From Streptomyces hygroscopicus (GTDB lineage: Bacteria; Actinomycetota; Actinomycetes; Streptomycetales; Streptomycetaceae), in contig NZ_LBMW01000025.1 in assembly GCF_026168105.1 (NCBI RefSeq), forward strand, positions 56,670 to 120,669: a DNA stretch of 64,000 nucleotides, read 5' to 3'. The position numbers were made by a program, and so were the translations under genes. The notes under the pieces were generated by a model. That model saw only the letters and a program-made list of their open reading frames with translations. It had not been told where the DNA came from and did no database searches. This document shows positions 15,751-24,928 of the stretch, in pieces. Position 1 is the stretch's first letter; each line of letters starts with the position of its first letter.

Positions 15751-18700
15751 GCACAGTGTTGTTGTTGTCGACCGCCGACACCGATCTGCTGGCGGCCCGT
15801 GCCTCCGGCGCGCCCTACCGGATCGGCAACCCGACCCGCGTGGACGTGGCCGGGGAGCTTCCGGCGCTGATCGAGGGCGCGGACATCGCCGTCGTACGGC
15901 TGCTGGGCGGCAAGCGCGCCTGGGAGGAGGGGCTGGCCACGCTCAAGGCCTCGGGAATCCCGACCGTGCTGCTCGGCGGAGAGGCGGTCCCCGACGCCGA
16001 GTTGATGGCCGAGTCGTCCGTGCCCGCCGGTGTGGTGGCCGAGGCCCTGAGGTACCTGGTCGAGGGCGGCCCCGAAAACCTCACCGAACTCGCCCGGTTC
16101 CTGTCCGACACCGTGCTCCTGACCGGCGAGGGGTTCGTCGAGCCGCGGAAGATGCCCGAGTACGGCGTGCACGGCGAGCGTGCGTACGTCGATGGCCGTC
16201 CGACGATCGGCGTGCTCTTCTACCGCGCCCACGAGCTGAGCGGCAACACCGCCTTCGTGGACACCTTGTGCGACGCGATCGAGGCGCGCGGCGCCAACGC
16301 CCTTCCGGTGTACTGCGGTTCGCTGCGCGGGGCGGAGGCTGGCCTGTACGAGATCCTCGGCCGGGCCGACGCCCTCGTGGCCACCGTGCTCGCCGCGGGC
16401 GGCACGCACGCCGCGGGGGCCTCGGCGGGCGGCGACGAGGAGGCGTGGGACATCGGGGCGCTGGCCGACCTCGACGTCCCGGTGCTGCAGGGGCTCTGCC
16501 TGACCTCCTCGCGCGCCGCCTGGGACGAGTCCGACGCCGCCCTCTCCCCCATGGACGCGGCGATGCAGGTCGCGATCCCGGAGTTCGACGGGCGCCTGGT
16601 CACCGTGCCGTTCTCCTTCAAGGAGCAGGGCCCGGACGAGGTGCCCGTGTACGTCGCCGATCCGGAGCGAGCCGGCCGTGTCGCCGGGATCGCCGTACGG
16701 CACGCCCGGTTGAAGCACAAGGAGAACGGCGCCAAGAAGGTCGCGCTGGTCTTCACCGCCTACCCGACCAAGCACTCACGCGTCGGCAACGCGGTGGGCC
16801 TGGACACGCCCGCCTCGGCGGTACGGGTGCTGGACGCGCTGCGGGACGCCGGGTACTCCCTCACCCAATACCCGGACAACGGCGACGAGTTGATCCACCG
16901 GCTGATCGAGGCCGGTGGCCACGACGTCGAGTGGCTCACGGAGGAACAGTTGGCCGCCGCGCCCGCGCGCGTGCCGCTCGCCGACTACCGGGCCTGGTTC
17001 GGCAAGCTCGAGCCGGAGCTGCGGGACGCCATGCTGGAGGCGTGGGGCGAGCCGCCGGGCTCGCTGTACGTCGACGGGGACGATATCGTGCTCGCCTCCC
17101 TCCAGTTCGGGAACGTCGTGGTCATGATCCAGCCGCCGCGCGGCTTCGGCGAGAACCCGATCGCCATCTACCACGACCCCGACATGCCCCCGTCGCACCA
17201 CTACATGGCGGCCTACCGCTGGCTGGAGAACAGCTTCGGTGCCGACGCGATCGTCCACATGGGCAAGCACGGCACGATGGAGTGGCTGCCGGGCAAGGGT
17301 CTCGGGCTGAGCAAGGGCTGCGCGCCGGACGCAGTCCTCGGCGACCTCCCCCTGATCTACCCGTTCATCGTCAACGACCCCGGTGAGGGCACCCAGGCCA
17401 AGCGGCGCGGGCACGCCACGGTCGTCGACCACCTCGTACCGCCGATGGCGCGTGCCGACACCTACGGTGACCTGGCCAAGCTGGAGCAGCTGCTCGACGA
17501 GTACGCGCTCGTCTCCGACCTGGACCCGGCCAAGGCGCCTACCGTCCGGGCCCAGATCTGGACGCTCGTGAAGGCCGCCGAACTCCACCACGACCTGCAT
17601 GTGGACGAGCAGCCGGACGACGAGGAGTTCGACGAGTTCGTCATGCACATCGACGGCTATCTGTGCGAGATCAAGGACGTGCAGATCCGGGACGGTCTGC
17701 ACATTCTGGGCGGCGGTCCCGTGGGCGAGCCGCGCGTCAACCTGGTGCTCGCCGTGCTGCGCGCCTCCCAGGTGTGGGGCGGGCAGGCGAACGCGCTGCC
17801 GGGGCTGCGGGCTTCGCTGGCCGAGCACTTCGGGCTGGTGGAGAAGGAACTGCTCGCCGAGCCCGGTGCGCCGGTGAAGGTTCCGGTCGAGCTGACGGAC
17901 CTGGTGGACGGTCCGTCCCGTACGGCCGCGGACGCGATCGACCTGCTGGAGCAGTTGTGCCGGCGGATCGCGCAGGACATGGAGGAGCGCGGCTGGGCCG
18001 CCGCCGAGAGCTCGGCTCTCATCCGTGACGTGGTCGGCACCGAACTCCCCGGTGCCGCGGCCGTCCTGGAGTTCGCCTGCACCGAGGTCGTGCCGCGGCT
18101 CGCCCGGACCACCGACGAGATCGGCCACATCCTCAGGGCGCTGGACGGCGGTTACGTCCCGGCGGGCCCGTCCGGCTCCCCGACCCGGGGCCTGGTCAAC
18201 GTCCTGCCGACCGGCCGCAACTTCTACTCCGTCGACCCCAAGGCGATCCCGTCGCGTCTGAGCTGGGAGGTCGGCCAGTCGCTCGCCGACTCCCTCGTCG
18301 CCCGCTATCTGCAGGACACCGGCGAGTACCCGAAGTCGGTCGGCCTGACGGTCTGGGGCACGTCCGCCATGCGCACCCAGGGCGACGACATCGCCGAGAT
18401 CCTCGCGCTGCTCGGCTGCCGTCCGGTCTGGGACGATGCCTCGCGCCGCGTGACGGGCTTCGAGATCGTGCCGCTCGGCGAACTGGGCCGCCCCCGCATC
18501 GACGTCACCGTCCGTATCTCGGGCTTCTTCCGCGATGCCTTCCCGCACGTCGTCGGTCTCATCGACGACGCCGTGCGGGCCGTCGCCGAGCTGGACGAGC
18601 CCACCGGGCAGAACTTCGTGCGCGCCCATGCCGACGAGGACACCGCCGAACACGGTGACCGCCGGCGCGCCACCGCCCGTGTCTTCGGCTCCAAGCCGGG

Positions 18701-19400
18701 CGCGTACGGCGCCGGTCTGCTGCCGCTGATCGACGCCCGAAACTGGCGCTCCGACGCCGACCTCGCCGAGGTGTACGCGGTGTGGGGCGGCTATGCCTAC
18801 GGGCGCGGACTCGACGGGCGGGCCGCGCGCGGGGACATGGAGACGGCATTCCGGCGGATCGCCGTGGCCGCGAAGAACGTCGACACCCGCGAGCACGACC
18901 TCGTGGACGCCGACGACTACTTCCAGTACCACGGCGGGATGGTCGCCATGGTGCGGCACCTGACGGGCGCCAGCCCGGAGGCGTACGTCGGTGACTCCGC
19001 CGTGCCCGACCAGGTGAGGACCCGCACGCTCGGCGAGGAGACCCACCGCGTCTTCCGTGCCCGCGTGGTCAATCCGCGCTGGATGGCGGCCATGCGGCGA
19101 CACGGGTACAAGGGCGCCTTCGAGATGGCGGCGACCGTCGACTACCTCTTCGGGTACGACGCCACGGCCGGGGTCGTGGACGACTGGATGTACGAGAAGC
19201 TCAGCGCGGAGTACGTCTTCGACGCGGAGAACCGGGACTTCATGAAGAAGTCCAACCCGTGGGCGCTGCGCGGGATCACGGAACGGCTGCTGGAGGCCGC
19301 CGACCGTGGCCTGTGGGCCGAGCCGGACGCGGACACGCTGGAGCGGCTGCGCGCCACCTACCTGGAACTCGAGGGCGACCTGGAGGGCGACGAGAAGTGA
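15747..19400 (+). CDS. cobN: Cobaltochelatase subunit CobN
   Basis: A 1217-residue large subunit of the ATP-dependent cobalt chelatase that inserts Co(II) into hydrogenobyrinic acid a,c-diamide in the aerobic pathway. Recognisable CobN/BchH motifs: YRAHELSGNTAFVDTLCDAIEARG near 160-185, QVAIPEFDGRLVTVPFSFKE, ALVFTAYPTKHSRVGNAVGLDTPAS near 333-357, GENPIAIYHDPDMPPSHHYMA, HMGKHGTMEWLPGKG near 505-519, LPTGRNFYSVDPKAIPS and GTSAMRTQGDDIAE. ATG at 15747 overlaps the cobQ stop (ATGA). It needs an AAA/VWA partner, and the next gene supplies one. Confidence 0.96.
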   Translation: MSTVLLLSTADTDLLAARASGAPYRIGNPTRVDVAGELPALIEGADIAVVRLLGGKRAWEEGLATLKASGIPTVLLGGEAVPDAELMAESSVPAGVVAEALRYLVEGGPENLTELARFLSDTVLLTGEGFVEPRKMPEYGVHGERAYVDGRPTIGVLFYRAHELSGNTAFVDTLCDAIEARGANALPVYCGSLRGAEAGLYEILGRADALVATVLAAGGTHAAGASAGGDEEAWDIGALADLDVPVLQGLCLTSSRAAWDESDAALSPMDAAMQVAIPEFDGRLVTVPFSFKEQGPDEVPVYVADPERAGRVAGIAVRHARLKHKENGAKKVALVFTAYPTKHSRVGNAVGLDTPASAVRVLDALRDAGYSLTQYPDNGDELIHRLIEAGGHDVEWLTEEQLAAAPARVPLADYRAWFGKLEPELRDAMLEAWGEPPGSLYVDGDDIVLASLQFGNVVVMIQPPRGFGENPIAIYHDPDMPPSHHYMAAYRWLENSFGADAIVHMGKHGTMEWLPGKGLGLSKGCAPDAVLGDLPLIYPFIVNDPGEGTQAKRRGHATVVDHLVPPMARADTYGDLAKLEQLLDEYALVSDLDPAKAPTVRAQIWTLVKAAELHHDLHVDEQPDDEEFDEFVMHIDGYLCEIKDVQIRDGLHILGGGPVGEPRVNLVLAVLRASQVWGGQANALPGLRASLAEHFGLVEKELLAEPGAPVKVPVELTDLVDGPSRTAADAIDLLEQLCRRIAQDMEERGWAAAESSALIRDVVGTELPGAAAVLEFACTEVVPRLARTTDEIGHILRALDGGYVPAGPSGSPTRGLVNVLPTGRNFYSVDPKAIPSRLSWEVGQSLADSLVARYLQDTGEYPKSVGLTVWGTSAMRTQGDDIAEILALLGCRPVWDDASRRVTGFEIVPLGELGRPRIDVTVRISGFFRDAFPHVVGLIDDAVRAVAELDEPTGQNFVRAHADEDTAEHGDRRRATARVFGSKPGAYGAGLLPLIDARNWRSDADLAEVYAVWGGYAYGRGLDGRAARGDMETAFRRIAVAAKNVDTREHDLVDADDYFQYHGGMVAMVRHLTGASPEAYVGDSAVPDQVRTRTLGEETHRVFRARVVNPRWMAAMRRHGYKGAFEMAATVDYLFGYDATAGVVDDWMYEKLSAEYVFDAENRDFMKKSNPWALRGITERLLEAADRGLWAEPDADTLERLRATYLELEGDLEGDEK

Positions 19401-21397
19401 GTACTCCGTTTCCGTTCACGGCCGTCGTCGGCCAGGACGACCTGCGGCTCGCGCTGCTGTTGAACGCCGTGTCTCCGGCGGTCGGCGGGGTGCTGGTGCG
19501 GGGTGAGAAGGGCACCGCCAAGTCCACGGCCGTGCGGGCGCTTTCGGCGCTGCTGCCGGGGGTGGACGTGATCGCCGGGTGCCGGTTCTCGTGCGATCCC
19601 GCGGCGCCGGATCCCGGCTGCCCGGACGGGCCGCACGAGGCGGGAGCCGGCACACAGCGGCCTGCCCGCATGGTGGAGCTGCCGGTCGGCGCCTCCGAGG
19701 ACCGGCTGGTAGGCGCACTGGACATCGAGCGGGCGCTCGCCGAGGGCGTGAAGGCCTTCGAACCGGGGCTGCTGGCCGACGCGCACCGCGGGATCCTGTA
19801 CGTCGACGAGGTCAACCTGCTCCACGACCACCTGGTCGACCTGCTGCTGGACGCCGCCGCCATGGGTGCCTCGTACGTGGAGCGCGAGGGCGTCTCCGTA
19901 CGGCACGCCGCCCGTTTCCTGCTCGTCGGCACCATGAACCCCGAGGAGGGCGAGCTGCGGCCGCAGCTGCTCGACCGGTTCGGGCTGACCGTCGAGGTGT
20001 CGGCCTCACGCGAGCCCGACCAGCGGGTGGAGGTGGTACGGCGACGGCTCGCCTACGACGACGACCCCGACGGTTTCGCGGCGCGCTGGGGCGAGGAGGA
20101 GGCCGCCGTACGGGCCCGGATCGTGGGGGCGCGCGAGCTGCTTCCGTCGGTGCGGCTCGGGGACGGGGCGCTGCGGCAGATCGCGGCGACCTGTGCCGCG
20201 TTCGAGGTGGACGGCATGCGGGCCGACATCGTGATGGCGCGTACCGCCACCGCGCTGGCGGCGTGGGCCGGGCGGACCGATGTGCTCGCGGAGGACGTGC
20301 GGCAGGCGGCCCTGCTTGCCCTGCCGCACCGGCGGCGGCGCAATCCCTTCGACGCGCCGGGCCTCGACGAGGACAAACTCGACGAGACTCTCCAGGAGTT
20401 CGGGGGCCCGGAGGACGACGATCCGGACCCGGACGGGCCCGGTGGGGGTGGCGGGCAGCCGTCGCCGGAGGAGGGCCCCGGGGGCGGGGACACCGGCGCG
20501 CGGCCCGAGGCCGGGGAGGGCGGGGAGCCTCAGGCCTCCGGCTCCGGGGAACAGCAGCCCGTACGGGCCTCCGAGCCCTTTCGTACGAAGGCGCTGACCG
20601 TCCCGGGGCTGGGCGAGGGCGCCGCGGGACGGCGTTCGCGGGCCCGCACCGAGCACGGGCGCACCACCGGAGCGCGCCGGCCCCAGGGGGCCCTCACCAA
20701 GCTGCACCTGGCGGCGACCGTGCAGGCGGCGGCGCCGCACCAGCTGGCGCGCGGGCGGTCGGGGCCGGGACTCGTGGTGCGCCGGGACGATCTGCGGCAG
20801 GCGACGCGGGAGGGGCGCGAGGGGAACCTCGTGCTGTTCGTGGTCGACGCCTCGGGGTCGATGGCGGCCCGGCAGCGGATGAGCGCCGTGAAGGGCGCAG
20901 TGCTGTCGCTGCTGCTCGACGCCTATCAGCGCCGGGACAAGGTCGGGCTCGTGACCTTCCGGGGCTCGACGGCCGAGGTCGCGCTGCCGCCGACCTCGTC
21001 GGTGGACGCGGCCGCGGCCCGGCTGGAGTCGCTGCCGACGGGAGGCAGGACACCGCTGGCCGCCGGGCTGCTGAAGGCCCATGACGTGCTGCGGGTCGAG
21101 CGGCTGCGGGATCCCGCACGGCGGGCGCTGGTCGTGGTGGTGACGGACGGGCGGGCCACGGGCGGTGCCGAGCCGGTGGCGCTGTCCTCGCGCGCGGCGC
21201 GGCTGCTGGCCGCCGACGGAGTGGCGTCCGTCGTCGTGGACTGCGAGTCGGGCCCGGTACGGCTGGGGCTCGCCGAACAGCTCGCCGGTGAGCTGGACGG
21301 TACGGCGGTGACGCTGGACGAGCTGCGCGCGGACAGCATCGCCGGGCTGGTACGGAACGTGCAGGGGACGCAGAGGACCGCGAGGAGGGCCGCGTAA
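19397..21397 (+). CDS. Chelatase ATPase: fused AAA+ (ChlI-like) and VWA (ChlD-like) subunit
   Basis: A 666-residue protein joining two chelatase subunits. The N-terminal AAA+ module has GEKGTAKSTAV (Walker A, about 36-46), four Cys near CRFSCDPAAPDPGCPDG, GILYVDEVNLLHDHLVDLLL (Walker B, about 132-151) and GTMNPEEGELRPQLLDRFGL. An acidic, Gly/Pro-rich linker follows (about 335-410). The C-terminal VWA domain has the MIDAS site VVDASGSMAARQR near 480, RGSTAEVALPPTSS and TDGRATGG. It should power cobalt insertion together with CobN, replacing separate CobS and CobT. The GTG overlaps the cobN stop (GTGA). Confidence 0.93.
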   Translation: MSTPFPFTAVVGQDDLRLALLLNAVSPAVGGVLVRGEKGTAKSTAVRALSALLPGVDVIAGCRFSCDPAAPDPGCPDGPHEAGAGTQRPARMVELPVGASEDRLVGALDIERALAEGVKAFEPGLLADAHRGILYVDEVNLLHDHLVDLLLDAAAMGASYVEREGVSVRHAARFLLVGTMNPEEGELRPQLLDRFGLTVEVSASREPDQRVEVVRRRLAYDDDPDGFAARWGEEEAAVRARIVGARELLPSVRLGDGALRQIAATCAAFEVDGMRADIVMARTATALAAWAGRTDVLAEDVRQAALLALPHRRRRNPFDAPGLDEDKLDETLQEFGGPEDDDPDPDGPGGGGGQPSPEEGPGGGDTGARPEAGEGGEPQASGSGEQQPVRASEPFRTKALTVPGLGEGAAGRRSRARTEHGRTTGARRPQGALTKLHLAATVQAAAPHQLARGRSGPGLVVRRDDLRQATREGREGNLVLFVVDASGSMAARQRMSAVKGAVLSLLLDAYQRRDKVGLVTFRGSTAEVALPPTSSVDAAAARLESLPTGGRTPLAAGLLKAHDVLRVERLRDPARRALVVVVTDGRATGGAEPVALSSRAARLLAADGVASVVVDCESGPVRLGLAEQLAGELDGTAVTLDELRADSIAGLVRNVQGTQRTARRAA

Positions 21398-21996
21398 TGC
21401 CGCAGGGACAGCCGAGTGTGGTGCCGGACGACGGACTGACGACTCGTCAGCGGCGCAACCGTCCGCTCGTCGTCGTGCACACGGGCATCGGGAAGGGCAA
21501 GTCGACCGCGGCTTTCGGGCTCGCGCTGCGCGCCTGGAACCAGGGATGGCCGATCGGGGTGTTCCAGTTCGTCAAGTCGGCGAAGTGGAAGGTCGGCGAG
21601 GAGAACGCGCTGCGGGTGCTGGGGGCGTCCGGGCAGGGCGGGACCGTGGCCTGGCACAAGATGGGCGAGGGCTGGTCCTGGGTCCAGCGCGATGATCAGA
21701 TGGACAACGAGGACAAGGCCCGCGAGGGCTGGGAGCAGGTCAAGCGGGACCTGGCCGCCGAGACCTACCGCCTCTACGTGCTCGACGAGTTCGCGTACCC
21801 CATGCACTGGGGATGGGTCGACGCCGATGAGGTCGTCGACGTACTGCGCAACCGGCCGGGCACCCAGCATGTCGTGATCACCGGGCGGAACGCGCCCGGG
21901 AAACTCGTCGACTTCGCCGACCTCGTCACCGACATGTCCAAGGTCAAGCACCCGATGGACGCCGGGCAGAAGGGCCAGAGGGGCATCGAGTGGTGA
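21397..21996 (+). CDS. cobO: Cob(I)yrinic acid a,c-diamide adenosyltransferase CobO
   Basis: A 199-residue enzyme adding the 5'-deoxyadenosyl group from ATP to the reduced corrinoid. It has the CobO P-loop HTGIGKGKSTAAFGLALRAW (about 28-47), GVFQFVKSAKWKVGEE, WSWVQRDD and the DEFAYPMHWGWVD block (about 130-142), plus HVVITGRNAP. Its ATG shares a base with the chelatase stop. Length is normal for the family. Confidence 0.95.
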   Translation: MPQGQPSVVPDDGLTTRQRRNRPLVVVHTGIGKGKSTAAFGLALRAWNQGWPIGVFQFVKSAKWKVGEENALRVLGASGQGGTVAWHKMGEGWSWVQRDDQMDNEDKAREGWEQVKRDLAAETYRLYVLDEFAYPMHWGWVDADEVVDVLRNRPGTQHVVITGRNAPGKLVDFADLVTDMSKVKHPMDAGQKGQRGIEW

Positions 21997-23339
21997 CGTC
22001 CGTGCCCCGGCTGGTCATTGCCGCGCCCGCTTCGGGCAGCGGCAAGACCACCGTCGCCACGGGGTTGATGGCCGCGTTCGCCCGGCGGGGACTGGCCGTG
22101 TCCCCGCACAAGGCCGGACCGGACTACATCGACCCCGGGTATCACGCGCTCGCGACCGGGCGCGTGGGGCGGAACCTCGACGCGTATCTGTGCGGGCCGG
22201 AGCTGATCGCGCCGCTGTTCCTGCACGGAGCGCGGGGCTGCGACCTCGCCGTTGTCGAGGGTGTGATGGGGCTGTACGACGGGGCGGCCGGCGAGGGTGA
22301 ACTCGCGTCGACCGCCCATGTCGCCAAGTTGCTGCGCGCCCCCGTGGTGCTCGTGGTCGACGCGTCGTCGCAGTCGCGGTCGGTGGCGGCGCTGGTACAC
22401 GGGTTCGCGTCCTGGGATCCGCAGGTGCGGGTCGGGGGCGTGATTCTGAACAAGGTGGGGTCGGACCGGCACGAGACGCTTCTCCGCGAGGCACTGGACT
22501 CGGCCGGGGTGCCGGTGCTCGGCGCCTTGCGGCGGGCTCGGCAGGTCGGCACGCCGTCCCGTCACCTCGGGCTGGTACCCGTTGCGGAGCGTCGGGCGGA
22601 GGCCGTGGAGGCGGTCGCGGCGATGGCCGCGCAGGTGTCGGCGGGCTGCGATCTGGAGGCGCTGGCCGCGCTGGCGCGCAGTGCGGGGCCGCTGCCCGGT
22701 GATCCTTGGCGCCCACCGGCCACCCCCACGAAGGAGCGGGAGGTGGTCGCGGTCGCCGGCGGCCCCGCCTTCACCTTCTCCTACGCCGAGCACGCCGAGC
22801 TGCTCTCCGCCGCCGGAGCCGACGTCGTCGTCTTCGATCCCTTGCGGGACGAGCAACTACCGGAGGGCACACGCGGGTTGGTCGTGGGCGGCGGATTCCC
22901 CGAGGTGTACGCGTCCGAGCTGTCCGGCAACGAGCCGCTCCGCAAGGCCGTCGCCGATCTCGCGCTGAGCGGCGCTCCCGTTGCCGCCGAGTGCGCCGGG
23001 CTGCTGTATCTGTGCCGGGAGCTGGACGGGCAGCCGATGTGCGGTGTTCTCGACGCGAGCGCCCGCATGAATGAACGGCTCACCCTCGGCTACCGGGACG
23101 CCGTGGCCGTGAGCGACGGCGTCCTCGCGGCGGCCGGGACGCGGATGCGCGGACACGAGTTCCACCGGACCGTCGTCGAACCCGGCGCGGGGGCGGCTCC
23201 CGCCTGGGGGGTGCGCGCCCCTGACCGGCGCCTCGAAGGTTTCGTACAACAAGGTGTGCACGCGAGTTATCTGCACACCCACTGGGCCGCCGAGCCCGGT
23301 GTCGCCCGTCGGTTCGTGGAGAGGTGCCGGACGTCATGA
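21993..23339 (+). CDS. cobB: Cobyrinic acid a,c-diamide synthase CobB/CbiA
   Basis: An amidotransferase of about 448 residues that amidates side chains a and c of (hydrogeno)cobyrinic acid. N-terminal P-loop APASGSGKTTVATGLMAAF, then HKAGPDYIDPGYHALATGR and VEGVMGLYDG. The C-terminal glutaminase domain has GGGFPEVYASELSGN, AECAGLLYLC with the catalytic Cys, and a final HASYLHTHWA with His. Two adjacent GTG codons (21990, 21993) both overlap the cobO stop; I prefer 21993 because GTGA overlap is the pattern here. Confidence 0.95.
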   Translation: MTSVPRLVIAAPASGSGKTTVATGLMAAFARRGLAVSPHKAGPDYIDPGYHALATGRVGRNLDAYLCGPELIAPLFLHGARGCDLAVVEGVMGLYDGAAGEGELASTAHVAKLLRAPVVLVVDASSQSRSVAALVHGFASWDPQVRVGGVILNKVGSDRHETLLREALDSAGVPVLGALRRARQVGTPSRHLGLVPVAERRAEAVEAVAAMAAQVSAGCDLEALAALARSAGPLPGDPWRPPATPTKEREVVAVAGGPAFTFSYAEHAELLSAAGADVVVFDPLRDEQLPEGTRGLVVGGGFPEVYASELSGNEPLRKAVADLALSGAPVAAECAGLLYLCRELDGQPMCGVLDASARMNERLTLGYRDAVAVSDGVLAAAGTRMRGHEFHRTVVEPGAGAAPAWGVRAPDRRLEGFVQQGVHASYLHTHWAAEPGVARRFVERCRTS

Positions 23340-24085
23340 GCAGCAGGCTGATCGGTGTCGGGGTGGGCCCCGGTGACCCCGAACTGGTGACCGTCAAGGG
23401 CGTCAACGCTCTGCGCGCGGCGGACGTCGTCGTCGTGCCCGTCATGGCCGCATCCGACGGAAAGGACGGCGGGGAACGCGGGCGCGCCGAGGCGACCGTG
23501 CTGCACTACGTGCCCGAGGAGAAGGTCCTGCGCGTCGTGTTCGCGCTCAATGAGCGCAGCGACCGCGCGCGCCGCGAGGCGGCCTGGGACGCCGCCGGGG
23601 AGCGCGTGGCCCGGCTCCTCGAGCGGTACACCGCCGTCGCCTTCGCCACCATCGGCGACCCCAACGTGTACTCGACGTTCACCTATCTCGCGCAGACCGT
23701 TCAGGAGCTCGTGCCGGGAACCGTCGTCGAGACCGTGCCCGGAATCACCGCGATGCAGGATCTCGCCGCGCGCTCGGGGGCAGTGCTGACCGAGGGCACC
23801 GAGCCGCTCACGCTCGTGCCCGTCACCGCCGGGGCCACCGCGCTCAAGGAGGCGCTCGGCGGGCCCGGCACCGTCGTCGCCTACAAGTTCGGGCGGCAGG
23901 CGCAGGAGGTCGCCGAGGTGCTGCGCGAGACCGGGCGCATCGACGACGCCGTCTGGGGGTCGGCGCTCGGACTGCCCGAGGAGTCCATCCGGCCGGCCGC
24001 CGACCTCGACGGCGAACCGCTCCCCTACTTGTCGACCCTCATCGCGCCCGCCCGGCGCGACGGCACCCGCGGCGGCAAACTGTGA
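23336..24085 (+). CDS. cobI: Precorrin-2 C20-methyltransferase CobI/CbiL
   Basis: A 249-residue SAM-dependent methyltransferase of the tetrapyrrole class. Marks: LIGVGVGPGDPELVTVKG at about 5-22 (start of the SAM site), AFATIGDPNVYSTFTYLAQ near 101-119 (CobI-type GDP loop) and ETVPGITAMQDLAARSG near 134-150. It methylates C20 of precorrin-2. ATG overlaps the cobB stop. It is the last gene of the first cobalamin transcription block and converges with the ZIP gene 11 bp away; no hairpin was seen between them. Confidence 0.95.
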   Translation: MSSRLIGVGVGPGDPELVTVKGVNALRAADVVVVPVMAASDGKDGGERGRAEATVLHYVPEEKVLRVVFALNERSDRARREAAWDAAGERVARLLERYTAVAFATIGDPNVYSTFTYLAQTVQELVPGTVVETVPGITAMQDLAARSGAVLTEGTEPLTLVPVTAGATALKEALGGPGTVVAYKFGRQAQEVAEVLRETGRIDDAVWGSALGLPEESIRPAADLDGEPLPYLSTLIAPARRDGTRGGKL

Positions 24086-24096
24086 CCGCGGGCAGA

Positions 24097-24825
24097 TCAC
24101 CCCGAAAGCCCCACCAGCAGCCAGATGAGTGCCGCGCCCGCGACCGTGCACAGCAGGGTCGAGCGGGCGGGGTGCACGTGGTGCGCCTCGGGGAGGATCT
24201 CGGCGGCCGCGAGATACAGGAGCACTCCGCCGAACAGGCCCAGATAGCCGCCGAGCAGTTGCTCCGGGATCGTGAACGCCAGGGTGGACGCGGCGCCGAG
24301 GACGGGTGCCGTCGCGTCGGCGACCAGCATCGTGACGGCCTTGCGGCGCGCGTTCCCGTACAGGCTCGTGATCGTGTAGGTGTTGAAGCCGTCCGCGAAG
24401 TCGTGCGCGATGACCGCGAGTGCGACCGCCGCGCCCATGCCGCCCCCCACCTGGAGCGCGGCGCCGATCGCGATGCCGTCCATGGCGCTGTGCCCGACCA
24501 TCGCCGCGGCCGCCGCCAGGCCCACTTCGGGCGCGCGGTGTTCGTGCTCGTCGGCTCCGTGGGAGACGCGCCGCGCGGCCAGCAGGCGCTCCACGAGATG
24601 GGCCAGCAGGAAGCCGGCCACGAACAGCAGCAGCGCGGCCGGTACGCCGAACACCTGGCCACCCGCCGCGTGCAGCGCCTCCGGCAGCAGATCCAGGCCC
24701 ACCACGCCGAGCATCAGCCCGCCGGCCAGGCCCAGGACGAGATGGCGGCGGTCGGTCACGCGCTGTGCCGTCCAGCCGCCCGCCAGCGTCATCAGGAACG
24801 CGCCGAGCGCGACGAAGACCGCCAT
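24097..24825 (-). CDS. ZIP family divalent metal transporter
   Basis: A 242-residue membrane protein with about eight hydrophobic segments. The ZIP signatures on helices IV and V are visible: GHSAMDGIAIGAALQVGGG (about 120-138) and AVIAHDFADGFNTYTI (about 146-161), which provide metal ligands. A His-rich loop (HGADEHEHRAPE) lies between helices III and IV. ZIP proteins import Zn, Fe, Mn or Co. Its place inside the cobalamin cluster, on the opposite strand, suggests cobalt supply, but zinc is equally possible from sequence. The short intergenic region shared with cobM has an inverted repeat. Confidence 0.9.
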   Translation of the reverse strand: MAVFVALGAFLMTLAGGWTAQRVTDRRHLVLGLAGGLMLGVVGLDLLPEALHAAGGQVFGVPAALLLFVAGFLLAHLVERLLAARRVSHGADEHEHRAPEVGLAAAAAMVGHSAMDGIAIGAALQVGGGMGAAVALAVIAHDFADGFNTYTITSLYGNARRKAVTMLVADATAPVLGAASTLAFTIPEQLLGGYLGLFGGVLLYLAAAEILPEAHHVHPARSTLLCTVAGAALIWLLVGLSG

Positions 24826-24850
24826 ATGCCTTTGCTATCCGATCGGCCCC

Positions 24851-24883
24851 GGTGCGCACAGGACCGGCGGCCGTGTGCGCACC
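24851..24883. promoter_or_regulatory. Inverted repeat between divergent ZIP and cobM genes
   Basis: Perfect 9 bp arms GGTGCGCAC and GTGCGCACC are separated by 15 bases, centred in the 103 bp divergent region. It could be an operator for a metal or corrinoid regulator controlling both sides, or an RNA hairpin in the cobM leader. No second riboswitch core is present here. Confidence 0.45.
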
Positions 24884-24928
24884 GGCGTTTCGCACCACCC
24901 GAGTTTTCGTAGGAGAGGACCGATTGTC

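Noticed and set aside
16776..19103. 775-codon open frame opposite cobN
   Set aside because: The product is rich in Arg, Gly, Val, His and Asp with no domain, and lies fully inside cobN.
24826..24928. Second cobalamin riboswitch before cobM
   Set aside because: No B12 box or riboswitch core; only a 9 bp inverted repeat is present.
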